This document shows positions 1 through 9,254 of a stretch of 64,000 nucleotides of DNA, piece by piece (position 1 is the stretch's first letter; every line of letters begins with the position of its first letter). The stretch lies in contig JANXAZ010000005.1 in the NCBI GenBank assembly GCA_025062095.1, forward strand, positions 1 through 64,000, read 5' to 3'. Made by a program: the position numbers and the translations under genes. Source of the stretch: Geminicoccaceae bacterium. GTDB taxonomy: Bacteria > Pseudomonadota > Alphaproteobacteria > Geminicoccales > Geminicoccaceae. The notes below the pieces were generated by a model, which saw only the letters and a list, made by a program, of their open reading frames with translations, was not told where the DNA came from and ran no database searches.

Positions 1-1124
1 ATGCCGCCAAGACGGGGGCGACCTTCGTCACCGACGACGCGGGCGCGCTTCTCCGCCATCCGGCGATCGAGGTCGTGATCGAGGCGACGGGCGATCCCAA
101 GGTCGGGATCCGCCACTGCCTCGCCGCAATCGCCGAACGCAAGCACATCGTCATGGTCAACGTCGAGGCCGACGTGGTGGCGGGGCCGCTTCTCGCGCGC
201 AAGGCCCGAGAGGCGGGGGTGGTGTACAGCCTCGCCTACGGCGATCAGCCGGCACTGATCTGCGAGCACGTCGATTGGGCGCGCGCCTGCGGCTTCGAGG
301 TCGTGTGCGCCGGCAAGGGCACGCGCTACCACCCCTCTTTTCACTATTCGACGCCCGATACGGTCTGGGAGCATTTCGGGCTGTCGCGCGAGAAGGCCGA
401 GCGCGGGCGGATGAACCCGAAGATGTTCAACAGCTTCATCGACGGGACCAAGTCCGCGATCGAGATGAGCGCGGTGTGCAACGCCACGGGCCTGCGGCCG
501 CAACCCAACGGGCTCTCTTTTCCGCCCTGTCCCGCGCGCCGGCTCGCGCAGGTGTGCAAACCGGCCACGGACGGCGGATGTCTCGAGATCCGGGGGACGA
601 CCGAGGTCGTCTCCTCGCTCTACCGCGACAAGACGCCGGTTCCCGACGAGATCCAGCAGGGCACCTACGTGGTGGTCGCCTGCGATCACGACTACGTCAA
701 ATATTGCGCCGAAGAATATCGTTTGTTGCCGGACGAGACCTTCTCCTACATGGCCATGTACCGGCCGACCCATCTCATCGGACTCGAACTCGGCATCTCG
801 GTCGCCTCGGTCGCCCTGCGCGGCGAGCCCACGGGCGCCCCGATCGGCTTTTTCGCCGACGTCGTGGCGACCGCCAAGCGCGATCTCGCGCCGGGCGAGA
901 TCCTCGACGGCGAGGGCGGCTATTGCGTCTGGGGCAAACAGGTGCCGGCAGAGACGAGCCTGCGCGAGGGATACCTTCCGCTCGGGCTCGCCCACGGGGT
1001 GAAGCTCCTCAATCCCGTTCCTCGGGGCGGGATCGTGCGCTGGTCGGACGTGGCCGTCGACGAGACCGAGGAGGCGGTGCGCCTCCGACGCGCGATGGAG
1101 GCGATGTTTCGGCCCGCCGCATGA
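1..1124 (+). CDS. SAF-domain homoserine-dehydrogenase-like NAD(P) oxidoreductase (5' partial)
   Basis: The reading frame is open from base 3 and has no start inside the window, so the N-terminus with most of the Rossmann fold lies upstream. The first visible GTG at 75 is internal. The visible part contains the end of the nucleotide-binding domain (EATGDPKVG), a long central substrate domain, and a C-terminal SAF-like segment (APIGFFADVVATAKRDLAPGE). This layout matches COG4091, predicted homoserine dehydrogenases with a C-terminal SAF domain, some of which act in sugar-alcohol or branched-sugar catabolism. The substrate here is unknown. It is followed by the RTX remnant on the same strand, which gives no functional clue. 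Confidence 0.75.
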   Translation, partial: AAKTGATFVTDDAGALLRHPAIEVVIEATGDPKVGIRHCLAAIAERKHIVMVNVEADVVAGPLLARKAREAGVVYSLAYGDQPALICEHVDWARACGFEVVCAGKGTRYHPSFHYSTPDTVWEHFGLSREKAERGRMNPKMFNSFIDGTKSAIEMSAVCNATGLRPQPNGLSFPPCPARRLAQVCKPATDGGCLEIRGTTEVVSSLYRDKTPVPDEIQQGTYVVVACDHDYVKYCAEEYRLLPDETFSYMAMYRPTHLIGLELGISVASVALRGEPTGAPIGFFADVVATAKRDLAPGEILDGEGGYCVWGKQVPAETSLREGYLPLGLAHGVKLLNPVPRGGIVRWSDVAVDETEEAVRLRRAMEAMFRPAA

Positions 1125-1199
1125 GCGGAGCTCGCGAGCGAGCTCGCCGTCCGGCGAGGCCCTGCGCTTCCGGCCGCGATCGAGGAGTTCGGAAAACAG

Positions 1200-1921
1200 G
1201 CGACCGGCAACGGTCGACCTCCTCTTCGCAGAGAGCGAAGAGCGAGGGCTCTTCGCGGCTCTCCGCGACGGCGACGATGCGATCGAAGGGGCGAAGGGTC
1301 ACGATCGCCTGCAGGGATTCGCGGGTGATCACGCCGCCGCGGGCGAAGACGAAACGACCACCTCGAAGGGGGTGCGGGCGACGTTGCGCTCGAAGACGGT
1401 GCCGGCAACGACCGGCTCCAGACGGTACGAGCGAAGACGAGCCGAGCGGAGACCAGGGGGCCGATCGTCTAGTCGGCGGGGAGAACGACGATGCGCTTCT
1501 GGACGGCGCGGGCAACGACGTCCTCGTCGGCGGACCGGCTGAGGACGTCCTCGTGGCGGAGGAAGGGCACGACGGGCTCGGCGGCGGCTCGGGTGAAGAC
1601 TTTTTCGTCGTCGGGGGAGCCGAGTGGACGAACGAGGACGCTCCGCCCGGAGTCGATACGATCCTGGACTTCGACCGCGACGAAGACGTGTTGGTGATCG
1701 GCGACGTGCTCGCCGACGTCTTCGATCCGGAAACCGACGATCCTGCCGCCTTCGTGGCGTTGCAGGCGGCCGGATCGAACGCCACGAAGGTCCTGATCGA
1801 CCGCGACGGTGCGGGCGACGAGTTCCAACCGGTCCTCGTGGCCGTGGTGCGCGGCGACCTCGGCACCGACCTCGAGGATCTGCTCGCCCAGGAAGTGATC
1901 CGGTTCGGTCCGATTTTGTGA
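1200..1921 (+). pseudogene. RTX calcium-binding repeat protein remnant, two frameshifts
   Basis: The 3' part (1451-1921) encodes GADRLVGGENDDALLDGAGND-type glycine/aspartate repeats. These are followed by DTILDFDRDEDVLVIGD and a C-terminal domain typical of type I secreted RTX proteins. Upstream, the same repeat style continues in two other frames: GDDAIEGAKGHDRLQGFAGD from about 1270 in frame 1, then DGAGNDRLQ near 1395 in frame 0. Each change is one -1 step (frame 1 to 0 to 2), and frame 0 ends at a TAG at 1470. No convincing start is visible. This looks like the 3' end of a secreted RTX protein gene that has lost its frame and probably its 5' portion. No type I secretion genes are nearby. 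Sequencing error is the alternative. Confidence 0.6.
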
Positions 1922-1963
1922 GTTTTCCGGCGCGCGATCGGACGCGGTGCGAGGCCGCGGGCC

Positions 1964-2965
1964 TCAGAGCTCGATCACGATCTTGCCGAAGTGCTGCGCC
2001 CGCTCGAGCGCGCGGAACGCGTCCGTGGCCTCTTCGAAGCGGAAGCGGCGATCGATCACCGGGCGCAGCTCGCCGGCTTCGAAGGCGCGCACCATCGCCT
2101 CCTGCATGGCCCGCGATCCGACGTAGATCCCCTGCAAGCGGATGGACTTGCGCATGATCGGGGTGGGATCGACGGTGCCCGCGGCGAGGATCCCGATCAA
2201 CGCGATGTGCCCGCCCACGCGGGTGGCGGCGATCGAGCGCGCGAGGGTACCGCCTCCGCCCACCTCGACCACGTGATCGACCCCGCGGCCGCGGGTGAGC
2301 TCCGAGACCGCCTTCTCCCACTCCGGGACGGCGCTGCGGTCGATCTTGGCGGCGGCGCCGAGGGCGGCGGCGCGCTCGAGCTTGGCGGGGCTGCCCGAGA
2401 CCACGATCGGCTGCGCGTTCAACAGGCGCGCGATCTGGAGCGCGAAGACCGACACCCCGCCCGTCCCGAGACAGAGGACGGTTTCGCCCGGGCGCAGCCC
2501 GCCGCTTTCGACCAGGGCGTGCCAGGCGGTGAGGGCGGCACAGGGCAGACACGCCGCCTCCGCGAAGGAGAGGTGCGCGGGCGCGAGGGTCACGCCTCCT
2601 TCGCGCAGAACGACCTCTTCGGCGAGGACGCCGTCGATCGGGCCGCCGAGGGCGCTTCCCATGGCCTCGGGAGTGATCGCGCCCGCCTCCCAGGCCTGGA
2701 AGAAGCACGAGATCACCCGATCGCCGGGCTTCACCCGGCTCGCGCCCGGCCCCACGGCGAGGACGACCCCGGCGCCATCGGAGCAGGGAACCCGCGGCAG
2801 CGCGATCCCGCGCGAAAGAGGATCGCGCACGGTGGCGAGATCGCGATAGTTGAGCGCCACGGCGGCGATGCGGACGAGGACTTCCCCGGGCCCGGGGCGC
2901 GGGGCGGGACGCTCGACCTGGACGAGACCGTCGATGCCGGGCCTGCGGATCTCCCATGCGCGCAT
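1964..2965 (-). CDS. Zinc-independent MDR-family (quinone oxidoreductase-like) dehydrogenase
   Basis: 333 aa, full length for the medium-chain dehydrogenase/reductase family. The N-terminal GroES-like domain (about 1-120) carries the NYRD motif (residues 40-43) seen in quinone-reductase-type MDRs, where zinc enzymes have a cysteine ligand. No structural-zinc cysteine cluster is present. The Rossmann domain has the nucleotide loop [14 protein letters not shown] at about 160-173. The protein ends with HFGKIVIEL, the usual MDR C-terminus. It probably reduces an enone or quinone, or oxidises an alcohol, with NAD(P)H in the cytoplasm. The substrate cannot be told. It lies head-on to the RTX remnant and downstream of the glycosyltransferase gene on the same strand. 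Confidence 0.85.
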   Translation of the reverse strand: MRAWEIRRPGIDGLVQVERPAPRPGPGEVLVRIAAVALNYRDLATVRDPLSRGIALPRVPCSDGAGVVLAVGPGASRVKPGDRVISCFFQAWEAGAITPEAMGSALGGPIDGVLAEEVVLREGGVTLAPAHLSFAEAACLPCAALTAWHALVESGGLRPGETVLCLGTGGVSVFALQIARLLNAQPIVVSGSPAKLERAAALGAAAKIDRSAVPEWEKAVSELTRGRGVDHVVEVGGGGTLARSIAATRVGGHIALIGILAAGTVDPTPIMRKSIRLQGIYVGSRAMQEAMVRAFEAGELRPVIDRRFRFEEATDAFRALERAQHFGKIVIEL

Positions 2966-3017
2966 CGCTTCTCGGGCTCCCTCGCCGCGCGCCGCGGGGC
3001 GCGGCGCATGCGCGCTC

Positions 3018-4061
3018 CTAAAGAAAAGTCGCGAGGAGCGCCACCGCTTCGTCCACGCCGGTGGGCGCGACCGGTCGCGGGCGCGGGCGATCGAGAAGAG
3101 CGCGCACGGCGCGTTCGAGCGCCGTTGGGTCTTTCGGCAGAGGCGCGCCGATGCCGTGGTCGCGGATCCAGCGCTCGAGGAAGGGGGCTTCCGGCCAGTC
3201 CGGGCGCTCCAGATAGAGAAGCGGTGTGCCCGCGGCCGCGGCTTCGGCGAACAGTCCGTAGCCCGTCTTGGTGATCAGGAGATCCACGCTCGCGAGAAGA
3301 TCGGGGAAGCGGAACGGGACACCCTCCGTGCTCGCGAGCCCGGGCCCGCGCGCGCGATCCCCGAGCCACAGCACCCCGGCGAGGGCGGGCGGCTCGACGA
3401 GGAGCCGGGGCATGGCGATGCCGCCGAAGGCGACGAGCACGATCCGCGTGTTCGGCGAGCAGCCGAGGTGCGCCGCGAGTTCCGCGCGCCGCCTCCGGCC
3501 CGTGCGCGCGACCGGGCCCACCGTTCGCGCGCGCTCGTGCCAATCCATGGGCAAATGAGGTGTCAGACGAACGAGAAGGCGCGCCGAGCGGTAGGCGGCT
3601 TCCATCCGCGCGATCATCGCCGGTTCGAGGAGATCGTAGGCGCGGGCGACGTCGAGCCAGTCGAGCGAGCAGAGCGCGACCGCCGGGATACCGGCGCGGT
3701 CGGCAGCGGCGAGGCCGAGAAAGCCGATGTTGCTGATCAAAAGATCGGGCGCGAGGGCGCGCAGCCTTTCGGCGTCCTCGGCGACGAGGCGATCGAAATC
3801 GCGCGCGAGCGCGGCGTAATAGGCGCGGCTCGCGGCCCGGTCGACGGTGACGGGATCGTGCATGAGCAGGCCGTGGTCGGGAGGCCCGGGCGCGGTCGCG
3901 AAGGGCACGCCCAGCACCGCCGCGAGCTCCGCGGGCGGCAGGGGGCTGCGCACGACGAACGCGACATCCGGATGCTCGCTGCGCAGGCGGGCGAGCACGG
4001 GTGCGAGCTGGCCGGCGTGGCCGAAGCCGTGGCCGCTCACGTCGACGACCAGCCGCGTCAC
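3018..4061 (-). CDS. GT-B fold glycosyltransferase-like protein
   Basis: 347 aa. The N-terminus has [19 protein letters not shown], the glycine-rich loop of GT-B enzymes related to MurG and MGT and to the N-terminal half of L-arabinokinase fusions. The C-terminal half has IVLVAFGG, a [19 protein letters not shown] segment resembling the nucleotide-sugar-binding region, and an [11 protein letters not shown] loop. There is no signal peptide or membrane segment, so it is probably cytoplasmic. Donor and acceptor are unknown. It precedes the MDR gene on the same strand with a gap of about 50 bases. It also lies back to back with tatA, leaving about 150 bases between them for promoters. Confidence 0.75.
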   Translation of the reverse strand: MTRLVVDVSGHGFGHAGQLAPVLARLRSEHPDVAFVVRSPLPPAELAAVLGVPFATAPGPPDHGLLMHDPVTVDRAASRAYYAALARDFDRLVAEDAERLRALAPDLLISNIGFLGLAAADRAGIPAVALCSLDWLDVARAYDLLEPAMIARMEAAYRSARLLVRLTPHLPMDWHERARTVGPVARTGRRRRAELAAHLGCSPNTRIVLVAFGGIAMPRLLVEPPALAGVLWLGDRARGPGLASTEGVPFRFPDLLASVDLLITKTGYGLFAEAAAAGTPLLYLERPDWPEAPFLERWIRDHGIGAPLPKDPTALERAVRALLDRPRPRPVAPTGVDEAVALLATFL

Positions 4062-4214
4062 GGACCGCCGTCGTCCCGGTGGCTCTGGTCGCCGGTCAGG
4101 AGAGCGCTACCTCAGCGCGCGGGGACCGCGCGCGCCGCTGCGCACCTCCCGTGCTTGGCACTCGGGCCGGCGGCGGTTAGGTTGTGGAAACGTTCGGGTA
4201 CGGGAGAGGGCTTC

Positions 4215-4412
4215 ATGGGTACCTTCTCGATCTGGCACTGGCTCGTCGTCCTGGCGGTCGTGCTGATCATCTTCGGCGCCGGCAAGCTGCCCCAGGTCAT
4301 GGGCGACCTCGCCAAGGGGATCAAGAACTTCAAACAGGGCATGAAGGAAGACGACACGGCGCAGCTGCCGCCCAAGGAGGAGGCCAAGGGCGAGACCAAG
4401 ACGGCGGCCTGA
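4215..4412 (+). CDS. tatA: Sec-independent translocase protein TatA (copy 1)
   Basis: 65 aa. A single N-terminal membrane segment (residues 6-21, [19 protein letters not shown]) carries the FGxGKLP hinge. It is followed by an amphipathic helix ([18 protein letters not shown]) and a charged tail. TatA forms the pore of the twin-arginine translocase in the inner membrane. The ATG at 4215 is chosen because it puts the membrane helix at the N-terminus; longer readings in this frame are not credible. No tatB or tatC is adjacent. A second tatA-like gene sits at 42778. The gene ends 2 bases from the convergent LysR gene. Confidence 0.93.
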   Translation: MGTFSIWHWLVVLAVVLIIFGAGKLPQVMGDLAKGIKNFKQGMKEDDTAQLPPKEEAKGETKTAA

Positions 4413-4414
4413 GC

Positions 4415-5323
4415 TCAGATCCCCTCGTCCCAATAGGGCGGATCGCCGAACCGTCCGGCGAGGAAGTCGACGAGCACCCGCACCCGGATCGGCGGTCGAC
4501 CACCCGGCGGCCAGACCGCGTAGAGCGCGATCCGCGGGGTTTCCCAACCCTCGAGGACGCGCACCAGGCGTCCGCTGCGCAGCGCGTCCCCGACGATGAA
4601 GGTGGGCAGAAGGGCGATCCCCGCCCCCGCTTCCGCCACCGCGGCGAGGAGATCGCCGTTGTTGGCCACGAGCTCGTCGCCGACGGTGACGCATTCGAGC
4701 CGACCCGCGCGCTCGAGCCGCCAGCGTCGGCCGGTCGACAGATAGCCGTAGTGCAGGCAGCGATGACGCGCGAGATCCGCCGGCTCGCGCGGCGCGCCGT
4801 AGCGCTCGAGATAGGCGGGGGCCGCGCAGGCGACGATCCGCACCGGGGCGAGCTGGCGGGCGATGAGCGAGGAGTCGGGTAGATCCCCGATCCTGAGCGC
4901 GAGATCGAAATTCTCCTCGATGAGGTCGACGAAGCGGTCGGCGAGGACGACCTCGAGCCCGAGCTTCGGGAACCGCTGGGCGAAGGCGGCGAGCACGGGG
5001 CCGAGATGGCGCACCGCGAAGCTCATGGGCGCGCTCAAGCGCAACCGTCCGCACGGCTCCCCGCGGCTGAGCGCGAGCTCCTCGACCGCCTCGCGGTAAT
5101 CGCCGAGGATGCGGCGGGCGCGGACGAGCAGGGCCGAACCTTCCGGTGTGAGGCCCACCCGGCGGGTGGTCCGGGCGATCAGCCGCGCCCCCAACAGGCG
5201 CTCGAGGGCCGCGATGCGCTTGCTCACGAGCGCGCGCGCCACCCCCAGACGCGCGGCCCCGCCGGTGAAGCTGCCGGCTTCCGCTACCGCGAGGAACGCT
5301 TCCAGAAGTTCGAGCCGATCCAA
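4415..5323 (-). CDS. LysR-family transcriptional regulator
   Basis: 302 aa from a TTG start at 5323, preceded by GAAGGAGG at good spacing. This gives the normal LysR length and begins with LDRLELLEAFLAVAEAGSFTG. An upstream start would add a 33-residue low-complexity leader. The N-terminal winged helix-turn-helix (about 1-60) has the usual SFTGGAARLGVARALVSKRIAALE pattern. The rest is the periplasmic-binding-like effector domain (ALRIGDLPDSSLIARQLAPVRIVACAAP). It resembles the subgroup that usually represses or activates a divergent gene. The upstream neighbour is the M24 hydrolase on the same strand, so its target is not obvious. Confidence 0.9.
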   Translation of the reverse strand: MDRLELLEAFLAVAEAGSFTGGAARLGVARALVSKRIAALERLLGARLIARTTRRVGLTPEGSALLVRARRILGDYREAVEELALSRGEPCGRLRLSAPMSFAVRHLGPVLAAFAQRFPKLGLEVVLADRFVDLIEENFDLALRIGDLPDSSLIARQLAPVRIVACAAPAYLERYGAPREPADLARHRCLHYGYLSTGRRWRLERAGRLECVTVGDELVANNGDLLAAVAEAGAGIALLPTFIVGDALRSGRLVRVLEGWETPRIALYAVWPPGGRPPIRVRVLVDFLAGRFGDPPYWDEGI

Positions 5324-5587
5324 GCCCGAGCCCTCCTTCGGCGGTCGACGGCGACCGCCGTAGGCGGTCGCGCCCCGAAGATCCAGCCCGCCGCGGGCGG
5401 GTGGACGGTCGCTCGCGCGCATCGCGCGCGGACGGGATCCGGCATCGGGCGATCGGGCGGCGACGAGGCCCGAACGGACGGCGCGCGGCGGACCAAGCGG
5501 GGAGGAGGAAACGGGCGGGAACCGAACGCAAGAAAGACCGGGGCGCGGGCGCAGCGACTCGGCGCCCTTCCGCGCGGCGATGCGCGC

Positions 5588-6736
5588 TCACGCGACCACC
5601 ACCTCGAGGGGGAGGCGGGAGAGGATTTCCGGGGCGCCTTCGGTCACCAGAGCGGTGCGGCCCAGGCTCATCGCCAGTCCTCGCTCCGAATCGGCGAGGA
5701 TCATGTGCAAGAAGAAGACCATGCCGGGCTCGAGCACGAGGGGGTTGTCGGCATAAATCATCGGCCAATCCATCCAAGAAGGCGCATAGACCGCCCCCAA
5801 GGAGTAACCGCAAGCGTTCAAGCGGTGCGGCCGCAAGCCGTAGCGATCGAAGGTCTCGGCGTGGGCCGCGAAGACTTCGCCCAAGCTCGACCCCGGCCGC
5901 AAGCGATCCTCGCAGGCGAGGAGCGCTTCGCGGCAGATCTCGAACAGCCGCAGCTGCTCGGGGCGCGCGCGTCCGATCAAGAGCGTGCGCATGAGGCAGG
6001 CGTGGTACTGGCGCCAGACGCCGGCGAGCTCGAGGGTGAGCTGGTCTTCGGCGTCGAGGCGGCGGCGGCCGGAATGGTAGCGGCACAAGAGCGCCTCCCG
6101 ACCGGAGCCGATGATGAAGGGATTGGCCGGATAGTCGCCGCCCGCTTCGAAGATCGCATCGTGCATGCGGGCGAGGATTTCGCCCTCGTCCACGCCGGGG
6201 CGCGCACGGGCGGTCGCTGCTCGCAGAGCGGCGTCGGCCAGGGCCGCGGCCTGGCGCACGCACGCCAGTTCGGCCGGGGATTTGACGAGCCGCAGCCGGC
6301 TCACGAGGAGCGAGGCGTCGGCGAGTTCGGCGAAACCTTCGAGTTCGGCGCGCAGGCGGAAACCGCGCGCGGCCGTGAGGCCGGGTGCGTCCCATTCGAC
6401 CCCGAGCCGCGCGCCGGCGAGCCCCTTTTCGGCGAGCAGCGCGCGCAGGTCGCGGACCGGATCCGCTCCCTCGCGGTCTTCCCAGATGCGGATGTCCTCG
6501 AGGATCGAGGTGAGCTGCGCCTGGCGCAGATCCGGGGCACGGGTCAGCAAGACGAAATCGCCGGATCCGGTGAGCAGAAGGCACTGAAAGAAGCAGAAGC
6601 CGAAGCTGTCGTATCCGGTCAGCCAATACATGCTCTCCTGCTTGAAGAGCAAGAGCGCATCGAGCCGTGCTTCGGCCATCGCCGAGAGCGTGCGGGCCTT
6701 GCGCCGGGCGAACTCGGCCCTCTCGAAATGGAGCAT
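5588..6736 (-). CDS. M24-fold (creatinase/Xaa-Pro-peptidase-like) hydrolase lacking metal ligands
   Basis: 382 aa from ATG at 6736 (MLHFERAEF). An N-terminal creatinase domain (about 1-135) is followed by a pita-bread M24 domain. Where metallopeptidases have D-x-G and HSDxTR, this protein has LELAG and YHACLMRT, so both aspartate ligands are absent. That pattern is known from the metal-free branch of the fold, such as creatinase and the ectoine hydrolase DoeA/EutD type, which cut C-N bonds in small molecules. The substrate is not established. The gene is divergent from the EamA transporter at 6803 with only 66 bases between starts. A shared promoter region and a solute-handling pair are plausible. 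Confidence 0.8.
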   Translation of the reverse strand: MLHFERAEFARRKARTLSAMAEARLDALLLFKQESMYWLTGYDSFGFCFFQCLLLTGSGDFVLLTRAPDLRQAQLTSILEDIRIWEDREGADPVRDLRALLAEKGLAGARLGVEWDAPGLTAARGFRLRAELEGFAELADASLLVSRLRLVKSPAELACVRQAAALADAALRAATARARPGVDEGEILARMHDAIFEAGGDYPANPFIIGSGREALLCRYHSGRRRLDAEDQLTLELAGVWRQYHACLMRTLLIGRARPEQLRLFEICREALLACEDRLRPGSSLGEVFAAHAETFDRYGLRPHRLNACGYSLGAVYAPSWMDWPMIYADNPLVLEPGMVFFLHMILADSERGLAMSLGRTALVTEGAPEILSRLPLEVVVA

Positions 6737-6802
6737 GGTGTCAGCTCTCCGGTTCTGCGAGGAACCCACCGTCGGCCGGGCCCCCGCGAGGCGGAAAGGC
6801 GG

Positions 6803-7705
6803 ATGGACGAGGGCAAGCGCAATCTCTTGGCCGCGATCGGGTTGGTGACGGCGGGCGGGTTCCTGTTCGCGAGCATGAACGCGATCGTCAAGGCGCTCAC
6901 CGCGCGCTACCCGATCCTCATGATTCTCTGGGGCCGAACCTTCTTCCACGTCGCTTTCGTCGCGCTCTTCATTCCCCGAGCGGTGACGGGCGCGATGCGC
7001 ACCCGCCAGCTCGGCATCCAGCTCCTGCGCAGCCTGCTCTTGGGCGCGAGCACGGCCTTGAACTTCACCGCTCTGCTCTTCTTGCCGCTCGGGGACGTGG
7101 CGGCGATCACCTTTCTCTCGCCCATCCTGGTCGCCGCCTTCGCCGTATTCTTGTTGCGCGAGCGCGTGGGTTTGCTTCGATGGCTCGCCATCGCCACGGG
7201 CTTCGCGGGGGCGCTCATGATCGTCCGCCCCGCGGGCGCCGGGCTCGGCCCGGGGGCCTGGCTCGCGCTCGGCTGCGCCGCCGCTTACGCCGCGTACCAG
7301 ATCAGCACGCGCATGGTGCGCGAGGCCGAGCCCCTGGTCTCGTTGTTGTTCAGCGGCCTCGCGGGGGCGGTGCTGTTCACCGCGCTCTTGCCCTGGGGAT
7401 GGCGGACGCCCGCGCCGCTCGATCTCGCGCTCCTCGCCGCGACCGGGCTTCTGGGAGCGGTGGGACACCTCATGATCATCTTGGCGTTGCGCCGCGCCGA
7501 AGCCTCGCGTGTCAGCCCCTTCAACTATCTGCAACTGGTCTGGGCGATGGCGGCTTCGTATCTGGTGTTCGGCGACGTGCCCTCGCCCTGGACCCTGCTC
7601 GGGGCGCTCGTCATCGTCGCAAGCGGCCTGTGGCTGTACCGGCTCGATCTCGCCGAGCTCGCCCGGCGGTCGGCGCTCGCGCGCGCATCGGGCGGAACCC
7701 GTTGA
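6803..7705 (+). CDS. EamA-family DMT transporter
   Basis: 300 aa with about ten hydrophobic segments in two EamA repeats (roughly 10-140 and 155-285), typical of drug/metabolite-type exporters in the inner membrane. The start ATG at 6803 follows GGCGGAAAGGCGG. Conserved features include GRTFFHVAFVALF in the first repeat and NYLQLVWAMAASYLVFGDVP in the last helices. The transported compound is unknown. The gene is divergent from the M24-fold hydrolase. It lies 13 bases upstream of the EVE gene on the same strand, probably as one transcript. Confidence 0.9.
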   Translation: MDEGKRNLLAAIGLVTAGGFLFASMNAIVKALTARYPILMILWGRTFFHVAFVALFIPRAVTGAMRTRQLGIQLLRSLLLGASTALNFTALLFLPLGDVAAITFLSPILVAAFAVFLLRERVGLLRWLAIATGFAGALMIVRPAGAGLGPGAWLALGCAAAYAAYQISTRMVREAEPLVSLLFSGLAGAVLFTALLPWGWRTPAPLDLALLAATGLLGAVGHLMIILALRRAEASRVSPFNYLQLVWAMAASYLVFGDVPSPWTLLGALVIVASGLWLYRLDLAELARRSALARASGGTR

Positions 7706-7718
7706 GGAGGCGCGTTCG

Positions 7719-8126
7719 ATGGCATTTTGGCTGCTCAAGGCCGAACCCGAAGATTATTCCTTCGAACGCCTGCTCGAAGAAGGATCAACGGCCTGGACGG
7801 GCGTGCGCAACCACCAGGCCGCCAGGAACCTCAAGGCCATGCGGGTGGGCGAACGGGCCTTTTTCTATCGCTCGGTGACGAGGCCGGCGATCGTGGGCCT
7901 GGTCCGTATCGCCCGGGCCTGGTTCCCGGACCCCGACGATCCGCGTTGGCCCGCGGTGGACGTCGTCCCTCTTTCGCGTCTTCCGCGCGAAGTCCCGCTC
8001 GCCGCGATCAAGGCCGATCCCCGCCTCGCGGATCTCGCGCTCGTGCGCCAGCCGCGCCTGTCGGTGGTGCCGGTGAGCGAAGGACACTGGTCGATCTTGT
8101 GCGCGATGGCCGGCCTCGAGCCCTGA
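7719..8126 (+). CDS. EVE domain protein
   Basis: 135 aa, a stand-alone EVE domain (PUA-like fold). It begins MAFWLLKAEPEDYSFERLL and contains WTGVRNHQAARNLKAMRVGERAFFY, the hallmark of this family. EVE domains are thought to bind modified nucleobases; single-domain forms occur widely in proteobacteria. A GGAGG ribosome site precedes the ATG, 13 bases after the EamA stop. The last 119 bases overlap, tail to tail, the end of the gene at 8008-8646 on the other strand. Confidence 0.92.
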   Translation: MAFWLLKAEPEDYSFERLLEEGSTAWTGVRNHQAARNLKAMRVGERAFFYRSVTRPAIVGLVRIARAWFPDPDDPRWPAVDVVPLSRLPREVPLAAIKADPRLADLALVRQPRLSVVPVSEGHWSILCAMAGLEP

Positions 8127-8646
8127 GCCGGCGCCTGCCGCTCGGGCGCGACGGGCTCAGCACGAGCGGAGGCGGAGGGACCTCCTTGGGCGGAGCGGGC
8201 GGTTGGGGCAGGGGATAGACCTTGGGCTCGCGATCGTCGAGCGAAGGCTCGAAGGGAAGGCGCATCGCGACCCCGGTGCCCTGCCGCTCGGCCGCGCGCG
8301 CCGCCCGCTGCAGCTGGCGGGCGAGGGGCAGGCTCCAGGGCAAGCGGTAGGCGCGCGGCTCGTCGAGGTCGGGAAGGCGCAGCCAGAGGTAGATCGCCTC
8401 GCCCTCGGCGAGATCGAAGGCGAGCACCCGCGCCTCCTCGGTGCGCGCCCGGAGCCATTCGTCGCGCACCGATTTCGGGCGTCCGGTGAGCTCGGCGAGC
8501 GCGAGATAGCCCAGGAGCAGGGAGAAGCCGGCGAAGGCGAGCGCCGCGAGCTTGGGGGCGGGACGTCGCGGTGCCCAGACCGCGATCCAGGCGAGGGCCG
8601 CCACGGTGGCGGCGAAGGCCGCGAAGAAAAAGGCCGAGGGGTTCAC
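8008..8646 (-). CDS. Membrane-anchored protein of an ExbB/ExbD-like operon
   Basis: 212 aa from GTG at 8646, overlapping the stop of the preceding gene. The N-terminus has two hydrophobic segments (about 4-20 and 28-44). A soluble part follows with EARVLAFDLAEGEAIYLWLRLPDLDEPRAYRLPWSLPLARQL, then a proline-rich stretch and an arginine-rich tail. I do not recognise the family. As the third gene of the operon starting at 9951, it is probably part of the same inner-membrane complex. The only in-frame stop is at 8008, so the last 40 codons are antisense to the EVE gene. Those codons look like read-through and the natural C-terminus may be shorter. Confidence 0.6.
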   Translation of the reverse strand: MNPSAFFFAAFAATVAALAWIAVWAPRRPAPKLAALAFAGFSLLLGYLALAELTGRPKSVRDEWLRARTEEARVLAFDLAEGEAIYLWLRLPDLDEPRAYRLPWSLPLARQLQRAARAAERQGTGVAMRLPFEPSLDDREPKVYPLPQPPAPPKEVPPPPLVLSPSRPSGRRRLRARGRPSRTRSTSVLRSPAPPTGAAGARARDPRGGDRP

Positions 8647-9254
8647 GAGGGCCTCCGGGCGCGCAGCGGCAGCGGCAGGTCGTGCACGCTGCCGGGAACG
8701 AGGTTGCCGGCGGCATCGAGGCGGAAGCGGAAGACGGTGCGCTCCTCGCCTTCGCGGACGAGTTCGACCGTGGTGGCGAGGAGCTGGCGGGTGCTCTCTT
8801 TGGCCGAAGGCTTGACGCTCGCCACGACGGTGACCGGGATCGGCGAGGCGCCCGACTGGTCGCGGTAGAGATGGAGGTTCACCACGTATTCGCCCGCCTC
8901 GATGCCGCGCGAATAAGCCACCTCGTAATTCAGGCCGGAGGCGTCGGCGCGATGGCCGAGATCGTCGCGCAGCAGGTTGAAGAGCCGGCCGCCTTTGTTG
9001 GAGTAGCCGACGGGGACGTCGTCGGGACCCTGCACCCACAGGTCGACGTCGGCGTCGAGGGGATCGGGCCAGCGGATCTCGACGACGACGTTACCGGGGG
9101 GCTCCAGACCCTCGGGCCGCGGCTTGGCCTTGGCCGGATTGATGTGGGGCAGGACGAGCACGATGCACACGAGGAAGCCGGCCAGGGCCAAGGTGATGAG
9201 GTCGCGGAAGACGACCGCGCCGTCGGCGTCCAGAGACTCGTCAGAGTCGAACAT
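8643..9254 (-). CDS. ExbD/TolR-like anchored protein with beta-rich periplasmic domain
   Basis: 203 aa. One N-terminal membrane helix (about 16-35) begins with an aspartate (VFRDLITLALAGFLVCIVLV). This is the position of the proton-path aspartate in ExbD/TolR/MotB. The exported part reads VVVEIRWPDPLDADVDLWVQGPDDVPVGYSNKGG and continues with beta-strand-like sequence. It resembles pre-peptidase or carbohydrate-type folds more than an OmpA or TolR domain, and I see no peptidoglycan-binding motif. Its start overlaps the end of the ExbB-like gene by 14 bases. I infer it is the stator partner of that channel with an unusual output domain. Confidence 0.65.
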   Translation of the reverse strand: MFDSDESLDADGAVVFRDLITLALAGFLVCIVLVLPHINPAKAKPRPEGLEPPGNVVVEIRWPDPLDADVDLWVQGPDDVPVGYSNKGGRLFNLLRDDLGHRADASGLNYEVAYSRGIEAGEYVVNLHLYRDQSGASPIPVTVVASVKPSAKESTRQLLATTVELVREGEERTVFRFRLDAAGNLVPGSVHDLPLPLRARRPS

